NCBI GenBank assembly: GCA_963585895.1 | Contig: OY757915.1 | Coordinates: forward strand, 94,981,071-95,045,070 | Origin: Sepioteuthis lessoniana | Lineage: Eukaryota; Mollusca; Cephalopoda; Myopsida; Loliginidae | Reading direction: 5' to 3' | Length of the DNA: 64,000 nt | In this document: positions 55,460-64,000 of the stretch, piece by piece | Numbering within the stretch: position 1 is the stretch's first letter | Layout: each line of letters begins with the position of its first letter | Notes under the pieces: generated by a model | Database searches by the model: none | Seen by the model: the letters and a program-made list of their open reading frames with translations, nothing else | What the model was told of the DNA's origin: nothing | Made by a program: the position numbers and the translations under genes

Positions 55460-56215
55460 GCATATTTGTCAAAGATGATTCACATAAAGTTAATTTTTTT
55501 TTTATTTCATTTACTTATTTATTAATTTTTTTTTTTTTTAGACTTATGCAATTTTTTTTTCTGTTTTTCTTTCTGCAGAACTGCGTCAGTAACCATTATA
55601 CTAACTTACACCTCTACTTAACACTATTAACTATTTTTTTTTTTTAATACTATAAAATAGTCAAAAGACTTGCCTAACATGTAACTTTGTCTTACATTAA
55701 GCTTTGGTTGCATTGTTGATTCTCTCACAAAGTTAGTTTCACAAAAATTTGAAGTATTGAAAAAGGTTAACAAATAACTGCTGTAGCATACTCACTGATG
55801 ACTGCTGTGTTTTGATTTATAAAAAAAAATTTTACAAGAAAAACATTGTGTTATGAGGCACAAGGCATCTACAAGAGTTTTGTGGCAAGGGGAGAAGGAG
55901 CAGTCATGCTTAGCCTAAGGGGCCCTAGCTATCCATAATCGCCAACCCATTCACGCAGTACAATAAAATTCATCCATTCTCCTCAGACGTGCTGGACTCA
56001 CCATGATACAAAATTTTCCCAATGACTGCCTACGTAAAAAATTCCATATTTACAATTTTATGAAGATGAATTTACAATAGTACAATAACAAATACAATGA
56101 CATATGAAAGAAAGCATTGGGGAGGGAAAGTAAAAACAAAACCAAAAGAAAAACAAATATACAAAACATTTAAAACACATCTACAATTTTTTTTATTTAT
56201 GAACTAAACAAATAT
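55460..56215. other. Intronic sequence without recognised elements
   Basis: Poly-T tracts at 55530-55560 and 55624-55645, then mixed sequence. A slightly GC-richer strip at 55850-56000 has no open frame or splice borders. Confidence 0.4.
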
Positions 56216-56219
56216 CCTC

Positions 56220-56650
56220 CGTTTTGTTACCCACCCAACCCCTCTTCCGAAATTGGGATGCCAACTGTTTTCCAGGACTCAGAAACAGGCCAGACAGCCC
56301 CAATGAGGGAGAGGAGCTATGCGATTGGGGCAAAATAAAGTATCAGAGGAGGGGCACGGACCGAAGCGGTAAAGTGAGACAGAAATATATGAAAACCAAG
56401 ATCTTTGGCAAATATCGAACTGAGTCAAGTAAAACAGGGGTGCAAAAAACTGGATAGGAAGATCTTGGAAACTAAATGACAGGCCAATGACACACAACAT
56501 ACGGCTAACTGATGAGTTGGTGATAGCTGGTTGTCTAATGGGGGAGAAATAACTCAAAAATACAAGTGGCTTCAAATATCTAGACCTCTGTTGTTTTATT
56601 TCTGCCATTCACTTTTTGAGGCCATGGAAGAATATGGAAACAGATAACAG
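56220..56650. repeat. Repeat family X copy plus GC-richer upstream part
   Basis: The last 130 bases (GTGATAGCTGGTTGTCTAAT GG, TAGACCTCTGTTGTTTTATT, TTTTTGAGGCCATGGAAG) match the family-X copy at 53040-53180. The upstream 280 bases are GC-rich for this window and open on both strands, but unrelated to the LTR at 52459 as far as I can see. Confidence 0.55.
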
Positions 56651-57024
56651 ACACAAAGTTGAAGTAATGAAAAGAGATGAATGAAAATATGGTATTTCAA
56701 GAAGAGGTTGTCACTTGATCCCAGTGAGAAACTGAAATATACAAAAACTCTCTCATGTTAATTTTGGATTTTGCTAGTTATTTTGAACTAATCTCATGAA
56801 AAGAAAAGATGTTTCTGTTCAGTCAAAAAAAGAAAGGTTCATTCTCTTATAAACCGTAGGTCACCTCCAATAGAGAGCGGGGTAACTCTCAATTGAACCC
56901 CAAAATATACATCTGTTACTCTTGGTGTCTAAAATTCAAATTCTTACATTTTTTAATCTATTGCTTCATATACATGTGACTTTTCAACCAATTAATTAAG
57001 GCCATGATATTTGTCACTGTCTCC

Positions 57025-57235
57025 CACAGACAGGACTTAACACAAGGTCAATGACCCAAAGGTCGAATCAAGTGGGGATTAGAGGAGGGGAAGGTCGGGC
57101 ACAAGCCGAGGCTTGAGCACCGCTGGACTATGATGCAGCTCACCCACCTAAAGTTGGTCCAGCTGAAGCTGGGGGCCTTATGGCCTCAAGTCTGCCTTTG
57201 TTGGACTGTGCCCGAACCAGCAGGCGTACATGAAT
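57025..57235 (+). mobile_element. Repeat family Z copy
   Basis: ACACAAGGTCAATGACCCAA AGGTCGAATCAAGTGGGG, GAGGGGAAGGTCGGGC, CAGCTGAAGCTGGGGG, CTTTGTTGGACTGTGCCCG align with the minus-strand copy at 32558-32795. About 210 bases, GC-rich, no coding content recognised. Confidence 0.75.
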
Positions 57236-57285
57236 AAACGCCATCATAAAAGCTCAAAAAGTTCTAATATTTTTGTCAATGAATT

Positions 57286-57488
57286 CCATGATATTTTCCT
57301 CAACATTGGGTTATTCCATATTTTCCTCAGCTTTGGGTTATTCCATAATATTTTCCTCAGCATTGGATTATTCCATAATATTTTCCTCAACATTGGGTTA
57401 TTCCATAATATTTTTCTCAGCATTGGATTATTCCATTATATTTTCCTCAACATTGGGTTATTCCATAATATTTTCCTCAACATTAAAT
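57286..57488 (+). repeat. 30-bp minisatellite, about 7 copies
   Basis: Unit ATATTTTCCTCAACATTGGG TTATTCCATA, repeated from about 57291 to 57488. Copies alternate between CAACATTGGGTTA and CAGCATTGGATTA, suggesting a 60-bp higher-order unit in part of the array. One early unit is three bases shorter. A period divisible by three keeps two frames open, which is not evidence of a gene. Confidence 0.95.
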
Positions 57489-58157
57489 ATTTTATGATGC
57501 CAGAATATTCAGCCATTAAAGAAAAAATGTTATGTATCTTTTAGTGTTTCCTGAATCCATATTTTTCCAGCTTCTTTTTGGTTGGTATCATCAAACTCAT
57601 AATTATTGTACTGGAATTGTATGTGCCATTTCTTTTTGATTATGATACAACTGATAGTAAAATGTTCCATAGCCATTCTTAGACCATTTTTTTTCTTTCT
57701 TTCTGAAAAAGTGTTTTGGTACTACTTACTGTTAATAGTTTTCTCTTTCAGACCTCATCACCATTTTGCTGTTTTCTGTGTTTGTATTTTCCTAGTAGTT
57801 TGACTGTTGATGCATGTGTCTCATAGTATACGCAAAATTTAATTGTAATTGTAAAGGTACTGTTATAGTCATTTGTACCCTCCTTATAAGGTTGGGTTAG
57901 ACTATCTTACATTTTGTGTTGGGATTGTCTAATACAGTGTATGTCTTATCTGTTATTAGTTTATTTACTGCTAAATAAAGAAATATATAAAAAAACTTAA
58001 AGGAGCTAATTCCGAAATTTTTTGCCAAAGGTAGGAATTAATATAAATAAAAAAAACATAAATAGTTGCTGCATTTAGGTTTGTTTTTTTGTTTTTTTAT
58101 CTGATTTTAACCGACATATATTTTTGTTCTTATTTGTTTGTTTTTTTCTATGTGCAG

Positions 58158-58252
58158 AACTTTCACATGCAATATGAGATCATTTGGATTAAGCAAAGAC
58201 CTGTGCTTGGAATTCCTTCGTAAACAGTCCACCATTGCCAACCTAAGTGCAG
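58158..58252 (+). CDS. Internal exon C of the MADD/DENN-like gene
   Basis: The acceptor is TTTTTCTATGTGCAG ending at 58157 and the donor is GCAG/GTAAGATA at 58253. The first base completes the GG|A glycine codon of exon B, then 31 codons encode TFTCNMRSFGLSKDLCLEFL and RKQSTIANLSA. One base is left over at the end. Together with exon B it reads FGQLGTFTCNMRSFGLSKD, an uninterrupted helix-like segment. The phase match across an 8.2-kb intron is strong evidence that A, B and C belong together. No membrane segment or catalytic motif is visible, and the protein family remains tentative. Confidence 0.82.
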
Positions 58253-58535
58253 GTAAGATACCAAGCGTTCAAAAAAGAGTCCCATTGACAACATTGAGTG
58301 GGGTAGAATATCAAGATGCTAAATTAAATATCTAAATGTTACATTACAGATAACCATAAAAGTTTTTATTGTAGGAAATGGAATCAGTCATTTGAGTTCA
58401 AATCCTCGACATGGTTGTATGCATTTTGCTTTGCACTAATGACCTCGTGAAAGACATGAATACATCTATTCTACCTCCTGACCCTCAACTATGGCTAAAT
58501 AGTAGGCAAACTGGCTTTTTTAACCTTAGTTAGGT

Positions 58536-59090
58536 TGTAACATAGGACCAAAATGTTGTGTCTGAAAGAAAGGAGTCCACAGAAAAAGAAACACTCAAAC
58601 TCGAAATTTAAGGAAGAAAAATAGTAGTTGTTTTTATTCACTTGGACTACAGCGGGTTGCAGCTCAAAAAGTTTGTTTCATAGTGTTCTTCTTCCCTCCT
58701 CTTCTTGGTGGCGACGGCAGATGTCGTGGTTGCCGGCTTGTTGACACGTTCCTGTCAGTCGTATCGTGGCAGGCTGGATATGCATGGGTTGGGGTCTCCT
58801 GAACCTCTGACGCACCTGTTTAGAAACCTGCCTTGAACTCTCCAAAATCTCGTGACTTGATTTCTTTTATAGAGACTTTAAGGATCAAATCGAAGATTCC
58901 AAAATGTTCGGTGACACTAGTGAAAACAATAGTGAAACACGTGAAAGTTCCTGTATGATTATTTTAAAATCACGTCTGAACTCTGCAGGTCATTCTGCCC
59001 ACACGTGCTAGGTTCGTGACATTTTCACTGATTGATGACAGCCGATGTGCTCGCGCGTTCTCAACGACAGCACCCGTCTGTAATATTACA
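58536..59090 (-). mobile_element. Solo LTR, 555 bp, with 4-bp target duplication
   Basis: TGTAACAT at the left and ATATTACA at the right are inverted repeats with TG...CA ends. AGGT at 58532-58535 recurs at 59091-59094. On the minus strand a TATAAAA box (58865-58871) is followed by AATAAA (58633-58638) and then about 100 bases to the end, the U3-R-U5 order of an LTR. No internal retroelement sequence or second LTR is present, so recombination has probably removed the rest. It lies in the intron after exon C, antisense to the gene. Confidence 0.85.
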
Positions 59091-59167
59091 AGGTGACCAA
59101 TCTAGAAGAAGGAAAATTTTGAATCCAAACCAGCTGTACTCCACTTAAAAATCAACCTTGTGTTTAG

Positions 59168-59414
59168 GAAGTTCCCATAGCATAATGGCTAACATGCAAG
59201 ACCGCAACATTGTAGTGAGTGAGTTTAAACTCCAGTGACTCTATTATGTTCATTTTCTGACTAATACTCTTTGGAAAGGTTTGAAACCCCTTAACCTTCT
59301 AGTTGTGAGTTCAATAGTATAACTATTGTTCTTCTTAAAAGATGACTTTGGCATTAAATAACTCATGAAGGTTTATGTGCCATTAAACATAGGAACCAAA
59401 TCAACCAAAACCAA
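59168..59414 (+). mobile_element. SINE family 1, diverged
   Basis: GTTCCCATAGCATAATGGCT AACATG head, GAGTTTAAACTCCAGTG, TCTTTGGAAAGG body, TTTGGCATTAAATAACTC and a CAACCAAAACCAAC tail. It closely resembles the 34261 copy, forming a subgroup with GTTCCCAT instead of GTGTCCTC at the 5' end. Confidence 0.88.
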
Positions 59415-59479
59415 CACCTTGTTCATGACACGGTCAAAAATTCACTTGTTTATAATTCTGTCTCTCCTTATTTGCATAT

Positions 59480-59718
59480 TAACCGGCTCATTGGCCTAGT
59501 GGGTAGAGCGTTCGCCAATGGTCTGAGAGACCTGGGTTCAATCCCAGGTCGCATCATACCAAAGACTTTAAAAATGGTACTTGATACCTCCTTGCTTAAA
59601 ACTCGGCAATATAAGGTACATATCGAGGGTAAAGTGGAGCAATTCAGGGAAAGGAGTAGTACCCTCCCCTGAACTTTGGTGTAGTAGCTATTGAAAAGGG
59701 AGCCTTCTGGTTGTCCTC
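59480..59718 (+). mobile_element. SINE family 2, best preserved copy
   Basis: The tRNA-like head is complete: ACCGGCTCATTGGCCTAGTG GGTAGAGCG (box A), CAATGGTCTGAGAGACC anticodon-arm region, and GGGTTCAATCCCAGGTCGC (box B). The body follows: AATGGTACTTGATACC, GGGAAAGGAGTAGTACCC, TGGTGTAGTAGCTATTGAAA AG and TTTACTTACTT. The tRNA-like part has no clean acceptor stem, so it is a SINE and not a tRNA gene. Confidence 0.93.
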
Positions 59719-59851
59719 TTTACTTACTTATTTGCTTATAATGATAGATTTTTAAAAATAATGTCTGATTTTACATGTAAATCTTTAATAAAAACCAGTC
59801 ATTATTTTCCAAATGCCCTAATGCCATCTCATCAACCTTTTTTTCTCTCAG

Positions 59852-59898
59852 TGCACTGCAGGACTCTGGCCTACCTGAAGTTCTGTAAAATATGGGAA
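59852..59898 (+). CDS. Probable exon D of the MADD/DENN-like gene
   Basis: After the acceptor CTTTTTTTCTCTCAG (ending 59851) the frame carried over from exon C is open: one base from C plus TG gives valine, then HCRTLAYLKFCKIWE up to a possible donor GAA/GTAATG at 59899. If that donor is not used, the frame continues 16 codons and stops at 59949. The segment has more balanced codons than its flanks and continues the helical character of exon C. The donor is weak, so the 3' border and the possibility that it is terminal remain open. Confidence 0.45.
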
Positions 59899-60003
59899 GT
59901 AATGAGCCTTATTCTCTGCTGCACTATGATATTTTGGTTTGGGGTTTGAATTAATAGAACAGACTAGTTTTTAGTCTTGGTATGACAAGACCAAAGCCCA
60001 ATT

Positions 60004-60090
60004 AGCTCTTTTAGCTTAATTGGTAAAGCTGCTAATAAATCAGGCTTCCTTAAGTTAGAAGAAAGACATGAATTTGAGTCTCACTGAGAA
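60004..60090 (+). mobile_element. tRNA-like SINE remnant
   Basis: AGCTCTTTTAGCTTAATTGG TAAAGC is box A-like and GAATTTGAGTCTCACTGAG is box B-like, but spacing is long and stems are lost. Confidence 0.45.
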
Positions 60091-60209
60091 CTTATCCTCT
60101 GTGCTATTACTCATTGTTGTAGAAATGATGATCAAAGTGAGTTTTTTTTTTTTGTTTTTATTGTTTTTAAGCAGAAAAATTAACTCATAAAAAAAAAATG
60201 TTTTGTCTA

Positions 60210-60440
60210 AATTTCTGAGATGAAGCTTGATAATTTTTATCACTTAGAATACTTGGACAATTATATTTATCTTCATTGTTATACGTGCAAAGTTTCAGCC
60301 AATGCATTTGAAATTCTGTGTGGGCTCCTGAGTTCAATATGAAACCCTAAAGAAAGCCAAAGGATGCATCAATCGAAACATTGTATGTATAATAATGAAG
60401 ATGAAGACAATAGTCTGAATATTCTAAGTGTTAACAAATA
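60210..60440. mobile_element. Foldback element, diverged copy
   Basis: Left arm TCACTTAGAATACTTGGACA ATTATATTTATC, TTCATTGTTATA. Right arm TATAATAATGAAGATGAAGA CAATAGTCTGAATATTCTAA. They are inverted repeats. The outside motif ATTTCTGAGATGAAGCTTGA T is shared with the copy at 61303. The interior is short and has no tRNA-like part. Confidence 0.75.
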
Positions 60441-60681
60441 GTAAAAGAAAATATTTGTTAAAATTAATAATAATAGTGATTATTCTTCATTTAAAAATCA
60501 TAAATAAATAATAATAAGTAAATAATAAATAATTGTTTTTTGTGTCTTTATGAAGGGGAATAACTCTTGGTATTCTTAAATGTACCTTTATTATCATTTC
60601 TATTATCACTAGCTGTATCTGTGGAAATTTCACAGAACATACATATGATAATTGCATAAATTTGAGAGAGAGAGAGAGATA

Positions 60682-61228
60682 TGCCAGGTTCATTCAAAAA
60701 ATAAGGGTCTTTTTTTCAACAAAAGCAAAATAGATTTTTTTTCAGAATTTTTCTCAATAGGTGTAAACTCTGCATTGTTTTGAATTAGTTTAGAGCAAAA
60801 ACTATTTTAATCTCGCCAAAAATATTTGTTTTAAGGTATCAAATCAAAAAGTGCTCCAAGCTTGAACAGATATCTGTGATAAAATCTTTTCTGACTGAGA
60901 AGTGCAAACCATGTGAAATTTACAGAATAATGTGTGATGTTTATGGAGAAGCATACGATAGTCAAAAAAACCTTTACACATCGGTTAAACATGGGTTTGC
61001 CACTACAAACCTGAGTCGAAAAGACAGTCCATGAAGTGAAAACACACTGACGCTCCTGTAAAGAAAAAGTTCTTGGTGCAGCAGTCAGTAAAGAAGGTCA
61101 TGCTGACAATCTACTTGAATATGAAAGGGCCCATCACTTGATTTCCTTGAAAAAGGTGCAACTGTAAACAGTACTTCCTATTGTTAACTCTTTTGATAAA
61201 ATTCACCTTATTTATTGAATGACCCTCA
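60682..61228 (+). mobile_element. Decayed, internally deleted mariner transposon
   Basis: TA dinucleotides at 60680-60681 and 61229-61230 flank terminal inverted repeats: TGCCAGGTTCATTCAAAAAA TAAGG at the left, and the reverse complement of the right end reads TGAGGGTCATTCAATAAATA AGG. Between them, from about 60880, one frame encodes a segment with FLTEKCKPCEIYRIMCDVYG EAYDSQKN, the pattern of a mariner N-terminal helix-turn-helix. It is then broken by stops and collapses well short of the DDD domain. At 547 bp it is far below the usual 1.3 kb. Confidence 0.85.
60880..61045 (+). pseudogene. Mariner transposase N-terminal remnant
   Basis: In the frame through AAATCTTTTCTGACTGAG the translation reads like the first DNA-binding helix-turn-helix of mariner transposases (CKPCEIYRIMCDVYGEAY, then TSVKHGFATT). 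A premature stop follows at CCATGA near 61028. The linker, the second helix-turn-helix and all catalytic aspartates are absent. Confidence 0.7.
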
Positions 61229-61302
61229 TAGCATTCTGAGATAAATTGTTGCTGATTCCCAATTTTTTTAATTTGGCCAATTAACAACCTAGTTGTCGAA
61301 AT

Positions 61303-61705
61303 TTCTGAGACGAAGCTTGATGATTTTTATCATTAAGGGTTTTCAGACTATTATCTTCATCTTTATTGTTATTTCCACAACGTTTTGGCCAATATGTCCC
61401 CAGGCCTTCTTCAGGTGTTTGTTGAACTCGGGAACCTGCATGGAACTTCAAACTACGTCCTTTATTGAATCCACGGGGGTCGCCTGTTCTGATTCTGTTA
61501 GCCATAACCAGCAGGACACATAGTGTAATGGCTATAGGCGTTAAGCTTCTAAGGAGACAATCATCTGGAGGTTGCAGGTTCAATCCTGACTGCAGGCAAG
61601 TAACAATACAAGAATACTTAACACTTGTACCCGGTTATGGGTTGTGGAAATAACAATAAAGATGAAGACAATAGTCCGAAAACCCTTAATGATAAAAATA
61701 ACAAC
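61303..61705. mobile_element. Foldback element carrying a tRNA-derived SINE
   Basis: Arms 61323-61381 (ATTTTTATCATTAAGGGTTT to TTATTTCCACAAC) and 61641-61700 (GTTGTGGAAATAACAATAAA to CCCTTAATGATAAAAATA) are reverse complements with about two mismatches over about 59 bases. The loop contains family-4 sequence (GACACATAGTGTAATGGC, GGTTGCAGGTTCAATCC, CACTTGTACCCGG). The loop's left part, CCAGGCCTTCTTCAGG, resembles foldback interiors elsewhere. This copy is the youngest of its group. Confidence 0.88.
61505..61640 (+). mobile_element. SINE family 4 (tRNA-derived), uninterrupted
   Basis: GGACACATAGTGTAATGGCT ATAGGCG (box A), TCATCTGGAGGTTGCAGG, GGTTCAATCCTGAC (box B), AAGAATACTTAACACTTGTA CCCGGTTATGG. 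It runs straight into the right foldback arm, so in this family the SINE 3' end and the arm may be one unit. Confidence 0.75.
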
Positions 61706-62793
61706 CATACCTAACAAAAATCAATGAAATAAAACCTTACAAAAATTGAATCAATTTTGTGAAGTAAGTACCTTTGTAAGTAAATATATCTATTTTATTT
61801 TTCAGAAAAATTTTGTTAACTTTTTGGGTAAACTATTTGATTTGAAATGAAGATAATATTACTAGTTTATGTGGAGGTCAAAGTTCATAACAACACTGTT
61901 GCAATTGGGAATAATTATTAAAACTCTCAACAAAGCAATTGCCTCTAGATGTGCATGAAGGCTTCTAGCATAAAGATTTGACCTTGTGTCACATCTTGCA
62001 ACTTAGCAAAGAGGTTAAGTAAATACTGTTTGAGGTGAGCAGAAGTGGATGTTTTGGTAACACAGACTTTGTGATTTTTTATGTTGGATTTATTTCTTGG
62101 TATAAGCCATAAAGTTTCCTCTCTGAAATATATAGTTATTTGACATAGCATTCAGGGAAAAATTAATCTTCCAATTACTATAAAATTCCAGACCAGTAGC
62201 AGCCATTTTAGATTTGCAGTTTGGCCTCCAGAAAGTATTCATCTGTTGATTCTGTAAATCCTAAAAACTCAATTTAGACTCAGAACATTGACCAACCATT
62301 TCTAAGTTTACAAAGTGTATTTTCTTTATTGTCATTTAATATGTTAAACCTTTTAACAATTTATACTCTGTAGATTTTTCTTTTACTAAGTAGCAGTAAT
62401 AGTCAAGCAAGAAAAATTTTTATCGACCAAAATTAATAATGAAAAGTTTTATTATCTTAAAAGCTTAAATAAGAATAGTCCTACTACTCTTTGGAATCCA
62501 TCAGTCTTGCAAGACCACCTGAATCTGTAAGTGGATCTTGACTCAGGCAAGGTTGCAGGAAGATGGTCAGCTGCTAATACTGCAGGTCTCTTCTCTTCAT
62601 GACACCACTATTTGTCTCTCAGCAGGAATTGCCTGAACAATGTTAAACACAACATCTTATGACAAGTAGTGGTTGTTTTGGTGACACAGTTTTATACAGA
62701 ACCCAGAGAGACAAACAAACAAAAAACACAGCAGCTTTATCTATATATGGTTATTAATAGTTCATTTGTTTTTGTTTTGATTCCATTTTACAG
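61706..62793. other. Presumed last intron
   Basis: AT-rich sequence. TTATTTTTCAG at 61804 and TTTGTCTCTCAG at 62622 are acceptor-like, but no following frame with a donor convinced me. One of them might hide the exon needed to link exon D to the last exon. GGTCAAATCTTTATG-type family-Z motif (GACCTTGTGTCACATC) lies at 61980. Confidence 0.35.
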
Positions 62794-62860
62794 AAAAGCA
62801 GAAACTGCTGAGAGACAACATCCTTTATTCCAAAGAGAACTGAAGTTCCTCAAGCTGTGA
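62794..62860 (+). CDS. Probable last coding exon
   Basis: A clean acceptor (TTTGATTCCATTTTACAG ending 62793) is followed by two usable frames. One reads KQKLLRDNILYSKEN and stops at 62841-62843. The other reads KAETAERQHPLFQRELKFLK L and stops at 62858-62860. The first has the more gene-like codon use but requires the upstream exon to end one base into a codon, which exon D as drawn does not. An undetected exon between 59900 and 62790, or a different donor, would reconcile this. Entering in phase 0 would give only five codons and a stop. Confidence 0.4.
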
Positions 62861-63665
62861 TTCCCAGGCCGGCTGGCCGACACATCCCCAGTTTCCCCTC
62901 AATTGACCCTTGGAGGATGTTGGCACAACTTAGTCCATTGGTGGTGTTGGTTTGTCATCTGCTACTGAGCTATTTCGACTAACAAAATGTTTTCCTTTTT
63001 GTTTTATTCTTCTTTTTTTAATCTTTAATCCCCTTCTTTTTTAACCTAACAAACCTGAAACTATTCCATTTTGTTATTTTTTTATTAATATCATTCCTGG
63101 TTTTTTTACAATCCCTTCCCCATTCCTTTTCTAACCGGTCACCTCCACAGCAAGAGAGCAGTAGTAGTTGTAATATAGAGAATCACAATTAATTTTGGGG
63201 CGCCAACATCTTCAAATAATTAATAGATAACAAATGAAAAAAAAAAGGTATTGTTGGTGCTTTTTTAGATACTTTTAGAAAAAAAAAATTGATATTTACA
63301 GCATCACCTATAAATAAATCTACTCCTAACAATTCTTTATTAAAAGTTAATTTTTTTTCTGAACCAAAGCTATCAGGATTTTGTTATTTCTTGTGGAACA
63401 TTATATAATCAAAACATTATTAGATATCATTTATTACCTCTACACCAGTGAAACTCTGTAACCAAAAAAAAAAGTCTGGTTCAAAAATATACTTCCTATA
63501 AAGAATTATGTATAGAAATGTACTTATTTTTGACAACTCAGTATTAATATTTTTGGTCATAGAGTTTCAGTATTGTAGATTTTGTTATAGATAATATGTA
63601 AAAAATATTCATTTTGATTGTAAGATGCTACTCTAGAAATAATAAAATCCTGGTATCTTTAGTTT
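62861..63665 (+). promoter_or_regulatory. Probable 3' UTR and poly(A) signal of the second gene
   Basis: The first 330 bases after the stop are more GC-balanced and repeat-free, as expected for UTR. AATAAA occurs at 63641-63646. The segment 63535-63735 is shared with the repeat at 45505-45960, so the poly(A) signal may have been supplied by a repeat. Confidence 0.5.
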
Positions 63666-64000
63666 AGAAGAAAATTAACTTTAGATTAAAAAAGAAAAAT
63701 GTTACAGTGTGTACTTATTTGTGGGTGATACTGTACTTTACATTTTAACATCATACTATTAATCACTAAGACAAATTAACAGCTTGCTCTTTTCTTTAAA
63801 CCAAAAATGAAAAAAGAAAAAAATGTGTTTAACTATATAAAGTTGAAACTAACTAAAATATGTGGTTTTCTGTATTTATATGTAATAGTATATATGGGAT
63901 TATGTGATGCGGAGAGTGTGTATATTTGTATGTATGAGAGAGAGAAAGAGAGAGAGCACAAGTGTGTGGGTATTTATATAAGTGAATTTTGTTTTTTGTT
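63666..64000. other. Downstream AT-rich sequence
   Basis: Homopolymers and a (GA)n tract at 63935-63957. Nothing else recognised before the window ends. Confidence 0.5.

Noticed and set aside
57230..57544. Repeat protein with NIGLFHNIF-type units
   Set aside because: The frame is the translation of a 30-bp minisatellite. Two frames are open and there is no splice context.
59480..59555. Functional tRNA gene
   Set aside because: Box A and box B are good, but there is no paired acceptor stem and the same head recurs with a fixed SINE body in at least five places.

Overview
The window looks like cephalopod, most probably octopus, nuclear DNA. It is strongly AT-rich and crowded with long T/A homopolymers and (TA)n tracts. 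Genes appear as short exons with GT/AG borders separated by kilobase introns. Intervening DNA is packed with tRNA-derived SINEs, including one family ending in A/C-rich AACCAAACC-type tails, which I associate with octopus genomes. The species is inferred from the look of the sequence, not from a database match. No bacterial-style operons, CRISPR arrays or intact tRNA genes were seen.

Protein-coding content is small and lies on the + strand. (1) At 4253-5076 there is one long terminal exon of an unrecognised protein: about 273 residues with degenerate THDVAV-like motifs, an RKRK basic patch and a charged helical C-terminus. A poly(A) signal lies at 5351. (2) From 48795 to about 63650 lies the 3' part of a second gene. 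Three exons (48795-48939, 49910-49978, 58158-58252) join in matching phase into one open frame. The peptide contains [15 protein letters not shown] and faintly recalls the C-terminal region of MADD/Rab3-GEF-type DENN proteins; this is tentative. A probable fourth exon (59852-59898) and a last exon (from 62794) follow, but their junction is not resolved. No convincing exon was found in the 43 kb between the two genes.

The rest is repeat landscape. 1-4.2 kb: nested SINEs and a (TA)n tract. 6.4-8.2 kb: a 250-bp direct duplication flanking a second internal duplication. 9-26 kb: low-complexity AT DNA with copies of a small palindromic MITE. 26.06-26.82 kb: an 11-copy 66/70-bp minisatellite. 30.46-30.87 kb: a tandem array resembling 5S rRNA. 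37.6-39.4 kb: a duplicated repeat block. 41-42.8 kb: two short tandem arrays. 43.06-44.70 kb: a deeply nested foldback structure holding a SINE, a 220-bp LTR-like insertion and a 632-bp insertion. 46.86-47.24 kb: an inverted pair of LTR-like arms with a primer-binding-like site. 50.02-50.48 kb: a 5'-truncated non-LTR retrotransposon tail in the second gene's 8-kb intron. 52.46-53.00 and 58.54-59.09 kb: two solo LTRs with 4-bp target duplications. 53.5-54.26 kb: a SINE whose middle has expanded into about 125-bp tandem units. 60.68-61.23 kb: a decayed mariner relic. 60.2 and 61.3 kb: two further foldback elements.

The notable biology is the interplay of mobile elements (foldbacks, internally expanding SINEs, 5S-like array), not a new gene system. 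No claim here was tested by database search.
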